From positions 5,418 to 69,417 of the forward strand of contig CAJJNQ010000009.1 of assembly GCA_905193155.1 (NCBI GenBank): a stretch of 64,000 bases of DNA. Direction: 5' to 3'. The notes beneath the pieces are model-generated. The model worked only from the letters and a program-made list of their open reading frames with translations. It was not told the DNA's origin and searched no databases. Below, piece by piece: positions 1 through 8,072 of this stretch. The stretch's first letter is position 1. The number at the start of each line of letters is the position of its first letter. This stretch comes from an uncultured Christensenella sp. (lineage in GTDB: Bacteria; Bacillota; Clostridia; Christensenellales; UBA1750). Position numbers and translations under genes: made by a program.

Positions 1-147
1 ACCCGCAGGCAGCTCGATGCGGGAAAACAGGCGGCAGGAGGCGGGCAGCTGTTCTCCCTGTGCCGCGGGATACAGCGACACCACGCCGTCTCCCCCGCGC
101 ATATTATGCTTGAGAACCTCCCCATGGGAGCCTTTTTTGATATACAT
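1..147 (-). CDS. Cupin-domain protein (N-terminal 49 residues only)
   Basis: The gene starts at 147 with ATG behind a GGGGAGGA ribosome site and runs off the left edge, so only 49 residues are visible. They begin MYIKKGSHGEVLKHNMRGG and continue with a short acidic Gly-rich turn, the pattern seen at the start of small single-domain cupins. Cupins are beta-barrel proteins that often bind a metal or small ligand. The metal-binding histidines would lie beyond the window, so no substrate can be proposed. It lies 26 bp downstream of coaX on the same strand and may be the last gene of that operon. Confidence 0.6.
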   Translation of the reverse strand, partial: MYIKKGSHGEVLKHNMRGGDGVVSLYPAAQGEQLPASCRLFSRIELPAG

Positions 148-173
148 AAAGCGATTCCTCCCCGGAATATCCG

Positions 174-947
174 TTACCTTGCATTGCGCTCGTAGAGCAG
201 ACGCAGTCCCTTTAAGGTCAGCAATCCGTCGATGATATCAATGGTCGAGGTTTCCGATGCGATCATGCGGGAAAGGCCGCCGGTCGCAATGACGCGGATG
301 TGCTCCGATCCGCCGATCTCCGCCTTCATCTTGCGAACGATGTAATCCACCTGGCCGACATAGCCGTAAACGATACCGGCCTGCATATTGGTGATGGTGT
401 TGCGGCCGATGACGGTTTCCGGCTTGACCAGCTCCACCTTGGAAAGCTGCGCCGCGCGCTCGGTCAGCGCCTCGGAAGCCAGCTTCAGTCCGGGGCAGAT
501 CGCGCCGCCCAGGAACTCCCCCTTCTTGGACAGCACGCCGAAAGTCGTGGCAGTACCGAAATCAATGTAAATACACGGCCCGCCGTATTCCTTCTGCGCC
601 GCTACGGCGTTGCAAATTCGATCTGCGCCCAGCGCCTGCGGGTTGTCGTAATGGATGTTGATGCCGGTCTTGATGCCCGGCACGACCTGAATCGGCTCAA
701 CGCCGAAATAATCGTCGATCATGTGCTCGATGGTATAGTTGATCGTCGGCACCACCGAGGACATGATCACACCCTCGATCTCGCTTTTGTCATAGCCCGC
801 GTTTTTCAAAAACATGCTCAGCAGCACACCGTATTCATCGTGGGTCTTATGCCTGTCGGTAGACATTCTCCAGGCCTTTTTGAGCCGGTCGTCCTCAAAC
901 AAAGCGCATTTGATGTTGGTATTGCCTATATCCAGTGTCAGGATCAT
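174..947 (-). CDS. coaX: Type III pantothenate kinase
   Basis: Phosphorylates pantothenate to 4'-phosphopantothenate, the first step of coenzyme A synthesis, in the cytosol. The 257 residues match the usual CoaX length. Visible ASKHA-fold motifs are DIGNTN near residue 6 (phosphate loop 1), GADRICNA in the middle, and DFGTATTF about 15 residues later. Type III enzymes need a monovalent cation and resist feedback by CoA; that is family knowledge. The gene follows an ECF transporter S component on the same strand with a 25-bp gap, so uptake and phosphorylation of one vitamin are probably co-transcribed. Confidence 0.93.
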   Translation of the reverse strand: MILTLDIGNTNIKCALFEDDRLKKAWRMSTDRHKTHDEYGVLLSMFLKNAGYDKSEIEGVIMSSVVPTINYTIEHMIDDYFGVEPIQVVPGIKTGINIHYDNPQALGADRICNAVAAQKEYGGPCIYIDFGTATTFGVLSKKGEFLGGAICPGLKLASEALTERAAQLSKVELVKPETVIGRNTITNMQAGIVYGYVGQVDYIVRKMKAEIGGSEHIRVIATGGLSRMIASETSTIDIIDGLLTLKGLRLLYERNAR

Positions 948-972
948 GCGGAGGATTCATTCCTTTCCGGGA

Positions 973-1578
973 TTATTTTGCGGCCTTGCCCTTGCCGCGC
1001 ATATGCCAGACGGCGGCGGTCACGCCCACCGTCACAATCACCGCCACCGCGCATTCCGGAATGCCGTTGAGCGCCGAGGCTGAAAGAATTGCAGCGCCCA
1101 CGGTCGCGGGGTCCAGCCCCATCGCGGCCGCATACTGCTGCGCATAGAGAATATAAATAAAGCCCATCACGCCCACGGTATTGGTCAGCGTGCCGGCCAC
1201 CGCCGCGCATCCTGCCGAAAGCGCGCGCTTTTTCGTCAGCTTCTGAACACTGCGGAACACAAAATAAGCGCACGGCCCGATCAACAGCCTTGGCAGAATC
1301 GACACCAGCGGATTCATGAACAGCGGCGCCAGCACCGATCCGCCCGAGGCGGCCTGATACAGGCTGAATCCGCCGAAAATCGCGCCGATAATCAGTCCGA
1401 CCACGGGGCCTTCGAGCACCGCGCCGATGATGACGGGCAGATGCATGGTCGTGGCGGAAAGGGGCCCGATGGGAATGATGCCCAGCGGGGTCATGCCAAG
1501 GATGATGGAGATGGCGGAAAGCATTCCCGCCGAAACGAGCTTGCGCGTTTTGTCGTGACTTTTCTGAAGCATTGTCAT
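973..1578 (-). CDS. ECF transporter S component, probably for pantothenate
   Basis: Integral membrane substrate-binding subunit (201 aa) of an energy-coupling-factor vitamin importer. About six hydrophobic segments are visible from residue 15 onward, with the characteristic early stretch LSAISIILGMTPLGIIPIGP and a cytoplasmic basic tail. S components work with shared EcfA/A'/T subunits encoded elsewhere. The substrate cannot be read from sequence; pantothenate is inferred from the adjacent coaX in the same operon. A second in-frame ATG two codons downstream is an alternative start. Transcription probably begins at the promoter at 1705-1733, giving a leader of about 120 nt. Confidence 0.82.
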   Translation of the reverse strand: MTMLQKSHDKTRKLVSAGMLSAISIILGMTPLGIIPIGPLSATTMHLPVIIGAVLEGPVVGLIIGAIFGGFSLYQAASGGSVLAPLFMNPLVSILPRLLIGPCAYFVFRSVQKLTKKRALSAGCAAVAGTLTNTVGVMGFIYILYAQQYAAAMGLDPATVGAAILSASALNGIPECAVAVIVTVGVTAAVWHMRGKGKAAK

Positions 1579-1704
1579 TTTGTTTTCCCTCCGTTCAGGT
1601 TCCGCTCATGCAGATACCCGACGCATTTCTGCCGCAAGGCGTGCGGCGCGCTATTTTTTCGCATTCATCAGCACCGCGCACGGTTGCTGTGAAGCTTATT
1701 GTAT

Positions 1705-1733
1705 ATTTTAGACCAAGAAGCGCGGTCTTGCAA
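1705..1733 (-). promoter_or_regulatory. Sigma-A promoter for ECF S component-coaX
   Basis: On the minus strand TTGCAA (1728-1733) and TAAAAT (1705-1710) are separated by exactly 17 bp. The predicted start near 1698 leaves about 120 nt of untranslated leader. I looked for known riboswitch cores in that leader and recognised none. Confidence 0.6.
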
Positions 1734-1743
1734 CACAAAAGCG

Positions 1744-1772
1744 TTCAAAATGCGCGCCAGGTATGTTATAAT
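1744..1772 (+). promoter_or_regulatory. Extended -10 promoter for VOC protein gene
   Basis: TTCAAA (1744-1749), 17-bp spacer, then TATAAT (1767-1772) preceded by TG one base upstream (TGTTATAAT), an extended -10. It drives the gene starting at 1808. It lies back to back with the minus-strand promoter at 1705-1733; the two -35 elements are only 10 bp apart. Confidence 0.75.
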
Positions 1773-1807
1773 TCAGATACAGAGTAAAACTCAAGGAGGG
1801 TTTTTTC

Positions 1808-2209
1808 ATGAACAACAACGCTAAACTCACCGGCCTTGCCCACATCGGCATCTTCACCGCAGACGTCGACAAATCCGTCGCTTTTTACGAATCTCTCGGC
1901 TTTCACAAGGACGCCGAATCCATCCCCGGCCCGCGTTTGGTTTTCATGAGCCTGGGCACCTGCCTGCTGGAACTGATTCAGCCCACAAATCCTGCGGAAC
2001 TCGACCGACGCACGCCGGACGGTTGGATTGGTCACATCTGCATCGAGTGCACGCACATCGATGATGTGGTAGCAGATTTCAAGGCGCGCGGCATCGTTCC
2101 GCAGGACGCGCAGGTTGGCTACAGCGAAAAGATACTGGGCGGCATCAAGAACATCTTCTTCGATGGCCCCTCCGGCGAATCTATCGAACTGTTCGACTAC
2201 ATGAAGTAA
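1808..2209 (+). CDS. VOC-family protein (glyoxalase/bleomycin-resistance fold)
   Basis: A 133-residue single-module VOC protein. Two beta-alpha-beta-beta-beta repeats are readable: HIGIFTADVDKSVAFYESLGF (10-32) and HICIECTHIDDVVADFKARG (76-95). Residues in the metal-ligand positions are His12, Glu55, His76 and Glu127, so a bound divalent metal and an isomerase or lyase activity are plausible. This fold also covers lactoylglutathione lyase, dioxygenases and antibiotic-binding proteins, and the sequence does not separate them. An AAGGAGGG site precedes the ATG. Two small membrane-protein genes follow in the same direction 29 bp later. Confidence 0.8.
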   Translation: MNNNAKLTGLAHIGIFTADVDKSVAFYESLGFHKDAESIPGPRLVFMSLGTCLLELIQPTNPAELDRRTPDGWIGHICIECTHIDDVVADFKARGIVPQDAQVGYSEKILGGIKNIFFDGPSGESIELFDYMK

Positions 2210-2238
2210 GCTCCCCTTCGTCTGAAAGGAGGCCGACG

Positions 2239-2529
2239 ATGCTGATTTACCGCGAAGGCGTCGGTTTTGACGGACGCCTTGTCCTGTTTATTGTTTTCGC
2301 CATTCTGGTCATCCTGTTCCTTTTCTATCTCATCTCTGCCATCCGGAACCGAGGCAAGCCAAAGCCTGAACGCCACGGCACCGGCAACCTCGGCGGCTTG
2401 GGCGGCTATTCCGGCCGCGGCGTGGGCGTCGGCGGTCCTCCCAACTCCAGCCCCGGAGCCTTCGCACTCTACGGACGCAAAAAGAACGATGAATCTGCGG
2501 ATTCTGAGGAAGATCCCCGCAAGCGCTGA
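2239..2529 (+). CDS. Small single-pass membrane protein with Gly-rich tail (copy 1)
   Basis: 96 residues, no recognised family. One transmembrane helix spans about residues 12-34, followed by a basic patch (RNRGKPKPERHG) and a glycine-rich low-complexity tail ending in an acidic-basic stretch. An AAAGGAGG site lies 8 bp before the ATG. The tail is almost identical at DNA level to that of the next gene, while the N-terminal parts differ, so the pair looks like a tandem duplication with later sequence homogenisation. The topology rule would place the tail in the cytoplasm; this is inference. Function unknown. Confidence 0.75.
   Translation: MLIYREGVGFDGRLVLFIVFAILVILFLFYLISAIRNRGKPKPERHGTGNLGGLGGYSGRGVGVGGPPNSSPGAFALYGRKKNDESADSEEDPRKR
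2332..2483 (+). repeat. Direct repeat, copy 1 of 2 (152 bp)
   Basis: This 152-bp stretch encodes the end of the transmembrane helix and the Gly-rich tail. It matches 2682-2833 base for base at a constant 350-bp offset with no gaps; I count five differences, three of them synonymous third-position changes. Confidence 0.9.
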
Positions 2530-2567
2530 CACACCGCCCTGTATCGCTACGAGAAAGGAGAATCCTC

Positions 2568-2876
2568 ATGGCATGGCTCGAAGTAGATTATTTCAACAAT
2601 CTTGGCCCAATCGACTCGCGCATTACCATTCTGCTGACGGTGCTTGGCTGCCTTCTGTTGGGCGCGCTGATCGTTTACTTGATCTCTGCCATCCGGAACC
2701 GAGGCAAGCCCAAGCCCGAACGCCACGGCACCGGCAACCTCGGCGGCTTGGGCGGCTATTCCGGCCGCGGCGTAGGCGTCGGCGGTCCTCCCAACTCCAG
2801 CCCCGGAGCCTTTGCGCTCTACGGACGCAAAAACGATGGAGCTGATGAGGACAAGGAGGATCCCCGCAAAAAATAA
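2568..2876 (+). CDS. Small single-pass membrane protein with Gly-rich tail (copy 2)
   Basis: 102 residues; paralogue of the gene just upstream. Residues 1-18 are unrelated to copy 1, a transmembrane helix covers about 19-42 (ILLTVLGCLLLGALIVYLIS), and the following tail from AIRNRGKPKPERHG to ALYGRK is identical at protein level to copy 1. The last residues (DKEDPRKK) again resemble copy 1 (SEEDPRKR). A GAAAGGAG site precedes the ATG. The spacing of 38 bp suggests co-transcription with copy 1 and with the VOC gene. Function unknown; a membrane-anchored scaffold or envelope role is only a guess. Confidence 0.75.
   Translation: MAWLEVDYFNNLGPIDSRITILLTVLGCLLLGALIVYLISAIRNRGKPKPERHGTGNLGGLGGYSGRGVGVGGPPNSSPGAFALYGRKNDGADEDKEDPRKK
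2682..2833 (+). repeat. Direct repeat, copy 2 of 2 (152 bp)
   Basis: Second copy of the tail-coding repeat at 2332-2483, same reading frame, no insertions or deletions. Confidence 0.9.
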
Positions 2877-2877
2877 C

Positions 2878-2919
2878 GAAACGCAAAAATCGCGCTGACT
2901 AAGATCATTTTTGTGTTTC
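2878..2919 (+). terminator. Hairpin after the duplicated membrane proteins
   Basis: GAAACGCAAAAAT (2878-2890) pairs with ATTTTTGTGTTTC (2907-2919), 13 bp with one G-T pair. No T-run follows, so it is a weak terminator or an mRNA-stabilising stem. Confidence 0.35.
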
Positions 2920-2988
2920 CCGGAATCATCCGAAGGTTCTTTCCCGTTTTATCAAAGAAGCCATAAACCATAAGGAGATATCATCCAC

Positions 2989-4233
2989 ATGAAAAAAATC
3001 CGCAAGCTGGCAGCTGTACTGGTAGCGTTGACGCTGTTGACAGGCTGCTCGGCCACAACCGTCAAAGTGCCACCTATCAAAGCGCCCAGCCCCCTTCCCT
3101 CGGAGAGCGCGGCAGCAACGCCTGCGCCAGTAGAGGCAGATGAAACCGCCGTACCCATTGAAAGTCCGGAAGAAACGCCCATCGGGAATCCCCTCGCAGA
3201 ATGCACCAATCCTGCTCATCCGTGGGCATTGTGCGATGGCGATACGCTGACCTATGTGTCCAACGACGGTCTGCACCGCATGGCGGCGGACGGATCGGAC
3301 GACAAACTGATCTATTCCGCCGATTCGCTGGATCTTTACGGCTTTTATATGTTGGGGAGCGATAAGTTGCTCGTGCTGCAAAAGCTCGATTATGAGGCGG
3401 AAAACGCAATTGCCATGACCATGCCGGACTGGATGTTCAACTACGTCGATTTTCCGATCTTTACGGCAGTTTCTGTGAACCTTGAAACGGGTGAAAGCAC
3501 TGTGCTGGCAGAGAACATCCAAGAACCGCTATTCGTCAGCGACACAGAGATGATCTTCCTCACCGCCGACCGCAGCCGCGCCGTCAAGCTGTTAAATGTT
3601 GAAACGGGTGCGTTGCGCGATGTACCCGAGATGGATTTTTCCAACCGGCTGCTGTTCAACTGGTTCGTTTCGGATGGCAGCGTCTACTTCCAGGCGTTGG
3701 ACGCGGAACAGGATTGGGAAGACCGCGCCGCCTATGCGCTGGACCTTGCCTCACTGACCGTGCGCAAAGTGCGGGACGCGCAGTTCTCCGCCATTGATCA
3801 GATCGAACTCCATTCCCCCAATCCGTTGAAGGAGTCCGATGTAGTGGAATCCGGTGATTTTGAAAACCTGTCGATGACCTACCGTGTGGCGGATCGCACC
3901 TTCTCGCTGCTGGTCACGCGCGATCTGGATGCGGGTACTGCGGCGCTGGACTTCTATGCGCTGGAACTCTCCAACCCCAACCCCATTGCGCAGCTAAAGA
4001 TCGGCTCGATCTACATGGCTTATGAGGATGATTATGACGAGATCGCGGAAGACGAAGAGGCTTTCATTCAAGCGCACGAGCAGAGTGACGGCATACTCTA
4101 TGCCACCTATGCCGAACAGCTGGACGTTCAGTTCTGCGGCGGCTGGGCCTTCGTCTTTGAAAACGGCTATACCAACGATGTCAGCGGCGGCCCTGACCGC
4201 TTGATTACAAAAGTCAATCTGATGCAGAATTGA
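2989..4233 (+). CDS. Secreted lipoprotein, beta-propeller-like
   Basis: 414 residues. The signal peptide ends in the lipobox LTGC (17-20), so Cys20 should be lipidated and the protein anchored outside the membrane. A Pro/Glu-rich linker follows to about residue 65. After that come repeated short beta-strand units such as DTLTYVSNDGLHRMAADGS and SVNLETGESTVLAEN, the look of WD40/TolB-type or DUF5050-like propellers. No catalytic motif is visible. The start has a clear AAGGAG site. It is convergent with rsgA and shares the terminator at 4255-4292. Similar in design to the lipoprotein at 6735-8072. Confidence 0.75.
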   Translation: MKKIRKLAAVLVALTLLTGCSATTVKVPPIKAPSPLPSESAAATPAPVEADETAVPIESPEETPIGNPLAECTNPAHPWALCDGDTLTYVSNDGLHRMAADGSDDKLIYSADSLDLYGFYMLGSDKLLVLQKLDYEAENAIAMTMPDWMFNYVDFPIFTAVSVNLETGESTVLAENIQEPLFVSDTEMIFLTADRSRAVKLLNVETGALRDVPEMDFSNRLLFNWFVSDGSVYFQALDAEQDWEDRAAYALDLASLTVRKVRDAQFSAIDQIELHSPNPLKESDVVESGDFENLSMTYRVADRTFSLLVTRDLDAGTAALDFYALELSNPNPIAQLKIGSIYMAYEDDYDEIAEDEEAFIQAHEQSDGILYATYAEQLDVQFCGGWAFVFENGYTNDVSGGPDRLITKVNLMQN

Positions 4234-4254
4234 TTTTTCTCTCCTGCAATGCAA

Positions 4255-4292
4255 AAAAGCAGCGGAGCACTTCACTGTGCTCCGCTGCTTTT
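4255..4292. terminator. Bidirectional terminator between lipoprotein gene and rsgA
   Basis: AAAAGCAGCGGAGCAC (4255-4270) pairs perfectly with GTGCTCCGCTGCTTTT (4277-4292) around a 6-nt loop, with A-run on one side and T-run on the other, so it can end both convergent genes. Confidence 0.88.
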
Positions 4293-4294
4293 CT

Positions 4295-5299
4295 TCACTT
4301 CTTTTTCGCTGTGTGGCTACGGGCAAAGTCCGCTTCCCGTGTCATGTCACGGTAGAGCTTCAGCCGCCTGGGATCCAGTTCACCTCGCTCGATCGCCGCG
4401 CGTACCGCGCAGTCAGGTTCCTTCTCATGCATACAATTGGCAAAACGGCATTGCGCCGCCAATGCCCGCACGTCGGCAAAGCGTTCGTCAATCTCCTGCT
4501 GCGCTTCGCCGATCACGCCCAGTTCACGCATGCCGGGCGTATCAACGAGCAGCGCGCCGCCGGGCAGTTGCACCAATCGCCGGTAGGTCGTGGTGTGCCG
4601 CCCCTTGCTGTCACCCTCGCGGATTGCACCGGTTTCCATCACTTCTTCGCCGCAAAGCGCGTTGAGCAGGCTGGACTTGCCCACGCCCGATGAACCAAGC
4701 ATCGCCAGCGTAACGCCGGGCCGCAGCATGGGGCGGAGTTGCTCCATGCCCTCGCCCGTCGCCGCACTGACCGCGCAGACCGGCACCTCGCCGCAGAACG
4801 CGCGGACACTCTCCGCCTTCTGCCGCCAATCCGCATCCAGGTCGCGCTTGCTGAGCACCACCATCGCCCGCGCGCCGCTGCTGCGGGTTAAGGCCAGATA
4901 GCGCTCCAGACGCGGCAGCGAAAAGTTGTGGTTGAGAGACTGCACGATCCAGACCCAATCGAAATTGGCGGCCACGGCCTGCTCGTCGATGTTTTTGACG
5001 AACTTCGCCGCATGGCCGTGCAGGTTGGTGCGGATAAAGACGGTTTGGCGCGGCAGCGTGCGCAGTATCCATCCGTCACTGTTTTCGGCTGGCAGCAGCT
5101 CCACAAAATCGCCCACCGTGGGGTAATCCGCCGCACGACAGTTTCGATAGGCCGATGTACGGCAGCGCGCAAAGCTTTCGCCCTGCGCAGAGATCACTTC
5201 ATACCGTTCCCGGTGCACTGCGGTCACGCGCGCGGGAACGCCCTGTTCCGTCTTGCCGTATTTTTCTTTTTCATAACCCAGTTTTTTCAAATCAATCAA
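4295..5299 (-). CDS. rsgA: Ribosome small-subunit maturation GTPase RsgA
   Basis: Circularly permuted GTPase (334 aa) that checks late 30S assembly and is stimulated by the ribosome. An N-terminal OB fold covers about 1-75; the permuted motifs follow in order G4 (SKRD), G1 (GSSGVGKSSLLN) and G3 (DTPGMREL). The C-terminal zinc site CRFANCMHEKEPDC is complete. I place the start at TTG 5299 (MIDLKKLGYEKEKYG), 10 bp after GGAG. An upstream ATG at 5422 is in frame but has no ribosome site, and that extension would encode the terminator at 5348-5379. Homologues normally begin near my start. Confidence 0.9.
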   Translation of the reverse strand: MIDLKKLGYEKEKYGKTEQGVPARVTAVHRERYEVISAQGESFARCRTSAYRNCRAADYPTVGDFVELLPAENSDGWILRTLPRQTVFIRTNLHGHAAKFVKNIDEQAVAANFDWVWIVQSLNHNFSLPRLERYLALTRSSGARAMVVLSKRDLDADWRQKAESVRAFCGEVPVCAVSAATGEGMEQLRPMLRPGVTLAMLGSSGVGKSSLLNALCGEEVMETGAIREGDSKGRHTTTYRRLVQLPGGALLVDTPGMRELGVIGEAQQEIDERFADVRALAAQCRFANCMHEKEPDCAVRAAIERGELDPRRLKLYRDMTREADFARSHTAKKK

Positions 5300-5347
5300 T
5301 CTGCTTTTTCTCCATGTTCGTCCTGCTTTTGGGGGAAATTTGCGCGC

Positions 5348-5379
5348 AAAAAAGACACACCTTTTTGCGGATGTGTCTT
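5348..5379 (-). terminator. Terminator downstream of the alr-like gene
   Basis: On the minus strand AAGACACA (5372-5379) pairs with TGTGTCTT (5352-5359), followed by a run of six T (complement of A 5348-5353). It lies about 190 bp after the alr-like stop codon and just before rsgA. Confidence 0.65.
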
Positions 5380-5565
5380 CATTTACGCAGGACACGCGGA
5401 AAAAGGGGCTTTTCTGCGGCATGGGTTGTTGTTCCGCCGCAGTTCTTATGCGGTTTTAAGAGAAAGACACCTCATAACTCTTCATATAGAACATCCCCTT
5501 TCCAAATTGCAGATTGCAATTCATGGCTTCACTATATCACAAACATTTCCATGCTGCAAGCTTTT

Positions 5566-6669
5566 TCACAGAAAGCAGCGTGGAATTTCTCTGCGCACCA
5601 GAATGGGATTGACCTCGATGCGCACCATCGCGCCGCCCAACAACGACGCTCCGGTTAGATCAAGCAGCATATGATTCATTCCGATCTTCCCGATGACGGG
5701 AACTCGCTTTCCCGCCACGCTCACGCTGTGCGTTCTGCCCCCGCGCAGCCAGGTTCGGACGCTGCGCAGCACAGGCCGCAGGCCGCCGTCCGCATCGTTG
5801 TGCGTGCTGAGAAACGCACCGTCCGCATATCCCACACGAACCAGCCCGACCCGCACATCCCGTCGCAGCCTGTAACCATCATAGCCGATGTATTCCCCGC
5901 AGCGGCGTTCCGTGACGCGACTGATCTCGGCTTCCAAATAGACAGCGTTTTCAAACTCATTTTGCAAAGGGCCGGCGCAGCGTCCGAGCAACAGTGAGCC
6001 CACGCGAATCGCATCACAGCCCAGATCGCCCATGCAGGCAAAGGCGAGGCTGGCGCAGGCGTGTGTCATGCCGGGATCGATGTGCAGCGCCCGCAGAACC
6101 TCCAGCGCCTGCTCAAAATGCGAAAACTGTCGCTGTATGCTGCGTTGGACATCGCGCGTCTGCGTGGCAAAGTGCGTATAGACCCCTTCGACCTTTAGCC
6201 CCTGCACATCGCGCGGCACGGCTGATACGTCGCTCCAGATATAGCCATAGCGCCCCAGTCCGGTGTCGATCGCCAGATGCACACGCGGCACGCAGTGCGC
6301 GCGCCCCCCTGCCTGCCGCAATATGTCCGCCTGCTCTGAGCTGCCCAGCATGAAAATCACGCCGCGCGCTGCCAGTTCCGCGCAGGCCTCCACGCTGTCT
6401 ACCGGGGTCAGCAGCAATATGCTCTCCGAAGGCTCCGCCATTTCCGTCATTTGCAGTGCCTCCCATGGCGTCGCCACGGCAAAAAAGTCAATTCCCTGTC
6501 CATGATACAACCGGTAGGCGCTGCGCAGACCGACGCCGTATCCATCTTCCTTCACCACGGCGATGATGCGTTTGTCTGTATGCGCACGGATCGCACGGAT
6601 ATTGTTTTCGATTGCTGATTGCACAATTCTCAAAGTCGCCAAGAGCCGGAACCCCCTTTGCTTTTCCAC
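5566..6669 (-). CDS. Alanine racemase-like PLP protein (divergent)
   Basis: 367 residues with the two-domain fold of alanine racemase: an N-terminal PLP barrel and a C-terminal beta domain. The presumed PLP lysine is Lys40 in VVKEDGYGVG; the usual form is VKxNAYGHG, so the conserved His is Val and the Asn/Asp-Ala is Asp-Gly. VGYADG and an IGYDGYR segment in the region of the second catalytic tyrosine are present, and GKIGMNHM replaces the usual GRVSMDQ. The protein may be a true racemase for peptidoglycan D-alanine, or a paralogue with another amino-acid substrate. No neighbouring gene clarifies this. Confidence 0.75.
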   Translation of the reverse strand: MEKQRGFRLLATLRIVQSAIENNIRAIRAHTDKRIIAVVKEDGYGVGLRSAYRLYHGQGIDFFAVATPWEALQMTEMAEPSESILLLTPVDSVEACAELAARGVIFMLGSSEQADILRQAGGRAHCVPRVHLAIDTGLGRYGYIWSDVSAVPRDVQGLKVEGVYTHFATQTRDVQRSIQRQFSHFEQALEVLRALHIDPGMTHACASLAFACMGDLGCDAIRVGSLLLGRCAGPLQNEFENAVYLEAEISRVTERRCGEYIGYDGYRLRRDVRVGLVRVGYADGAFLSTHNDADGGLRPVLRSVRTWLRGGRTHSVSVAGKRVPVIGKIGMNHMLLDLTGASLLGGAMVRIEVNPILVRREIPRCFL

Positions 6670-6734
6670 GGTTTTTATTCTAGCAAAGAGATGTTTCCGG
6701 CTCCCGACGCATTTGCGGCCAAGTTGTTTCTTTT

Positions 6735-8072
6735 TTATATTTCCAGGATCGTGACGATGAAGGCGACCTTATTATCGTCCTCCACATATCCGTCCTGATT
6801 TTCCGTCACCTGCGTGCCGGAAACCGTGCAGATCAGCACCTGCTTTCCGTCCGGCGTGACGCGGACCGAAACGATGGGACGTGCTGTCTGATAGAGCAGC
6901 TTGCGTCCGCCGTCCTCTATGGAATAGACTGCCACTGCGCTTTCGCCATCCATGCGGTGCTCCACGGCAAGCACATGGCTGCCATCCGGCGCCATCTGCA
7001 TATCGGTATACCAGTACTCACCGGAATTCATACTGCCGATCTTTTTCAGCGTCCCTCTTTCCTGATACAGCTCGATCGAAACATCTTTTTTTTCATAGGT
7101 ATTCAGCAGAAAACCATCCTGCGTCACCTGCTCGATGCTGTATGATTTTCCCGTAGGGATCAGGTTTGCCAGCCGCTCGATCTGACGCATTTTGTATTCG
7201 CCCGTTTCGCAATCCGCATAGACGTATTTCCAACTCAATTCCTCCTGGCTGAGATAGCGCGCCAGCACGCAGCTTCCGTCTTCGGAGAGAGATACCTCCT
7301 TGAGGAAAGCGGTTGCCAAATCCTCGCCGAAAACCTCCATCCGTTTTTCACTGATCGGCATCTCGCTGTGCATGGCCAGCACGGTTTTGACGTTTCCGGT
7401 TTTCGCATCGCCACGCATAATCTGATTGAGATAAATATTTCCTCGAATCCTCGCCCAATACTCCTGTGTCGGCGGCACCTCGCCGCCGTACATCTCCATC
7501 TCCATCTGGTAAGGCTTATCTGAAAAGGAAGAGGTCACCCAGTAAAAAAAGCGGCTGCCATCCGCCGTCCAGCAGAAATCCACGCCCAGATAGGGCGACA
7601 AAAATGGGATATCCGCAACCTTTTCTGCCTTTTTCTGCTTCACACGGTAAAGATACAACTCCGTTTCTCCCATTTCCTTGCGCACGGTGTACAGCAGCGC
7701 GCTGCCGTCGGGAGAGAGCTTCAGCCTTTCATAGTCAATCTTCCCCAACACCGCACAGGTCTCAAAGAATCCGTAGCGCGGATCGACGTAGCGGACCGAA
7801 ACAGCCTGTCCTGCCGCACCTTCCACGACATAGAGCTTGCCATTGCTCCATCCCAGCGCAACGGACTGGTTTTCCTCGTCCACGCAGCCGGTGACGACCT
7901 CGCACTGACGGATGCGCCGAACGGTCCAATCGTTTTCTTCCGTTTGCTCGTTTGCATTTTCCGTTGCACGAGGCATGGGAAGCACAACGGTTTTATCTCC
8001 CGGCTGAATGGCGCAGCCGGACAGTGCCAGCAGCAGCAAGTAGGCAAGAGCGATTTTAAGCCTCCGCTTCAT
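6735..8072 (-). CDS. Lipoprotein of a two-component operon, propeller-like
   Basis: 445 residues. Signal peptide with lipobox LSGC (17-20), Cys20 as lipid site. The mature part contains repeated strand-turn units with the signature of TolB/WD-type propellers, for example LSPDGSALLYTV, WTADGSRFFYWV, LSEDGSCVLARY, MAPDGSHVLAVE and VTPDGKQVLICT, five xPDGxxxL-type blades spread along the chain. The ATG overlaps the 3' end of the histidine kinase gene by 17 bp, so the two are translationally coupled. The order regulator - kinase - propeller lipoprotein resembles mtrA-mtrB-lpqB of Actinobacteria; a sensory or modulating role outside the membrane is inferred. Confidence 0.82.
   Translation of the reverse strand: MKRRLKIALAYLLLLALSGCAIQPGDKTVVLPMPRATENANEQTEENDWTVRRIRQCEVVTGCVDEENQSVALGWSNGKLYVVEGAAGQAVSVRYVDPRYGFFETCAVLGKIDYERLKLSPDGSALLYTVRKEMGETELYLYRVKQKKAEKVADIPFLSPYLGVDFCWTADGSRFFYWVTSSFSDKPYQMEMEMYGGEVPPTQEYWARIRGNIYLNQIMRGDAKTGNVKTVLAMHSEMPISEKRMEVFGEDLATAFLKEVSLSEDGSCVLARYLSQEELSWKYVYADCETGEYKMRQIERLANLIPTGKSYSIEQVTQDGFLLNTYEKKDVSIELYQERGTLKKIGSMNSGEYWYTDMQMAPDGSHVLAVEHRMDGESAVAVYSIEDGGRKLLYQTARPIVSVRVTPDGKQVLICTVSGTQVTENQDGYVEDDNKVAFIVTILEI

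Noticed and set aside
300..1070. Long plus-strand open frame opposite coaX
   Set aside because: Antisense shadow of a GC-rich gene: no ribosome site, His/Arg-rich composition and no family resemblance.
1579..1698. Possible riboswitch in the ECF S component leader
   Set aside because: A GAACCTGAACGG stretch recalls part of the TPP core, but the CTGAGA half and required stems are missing.
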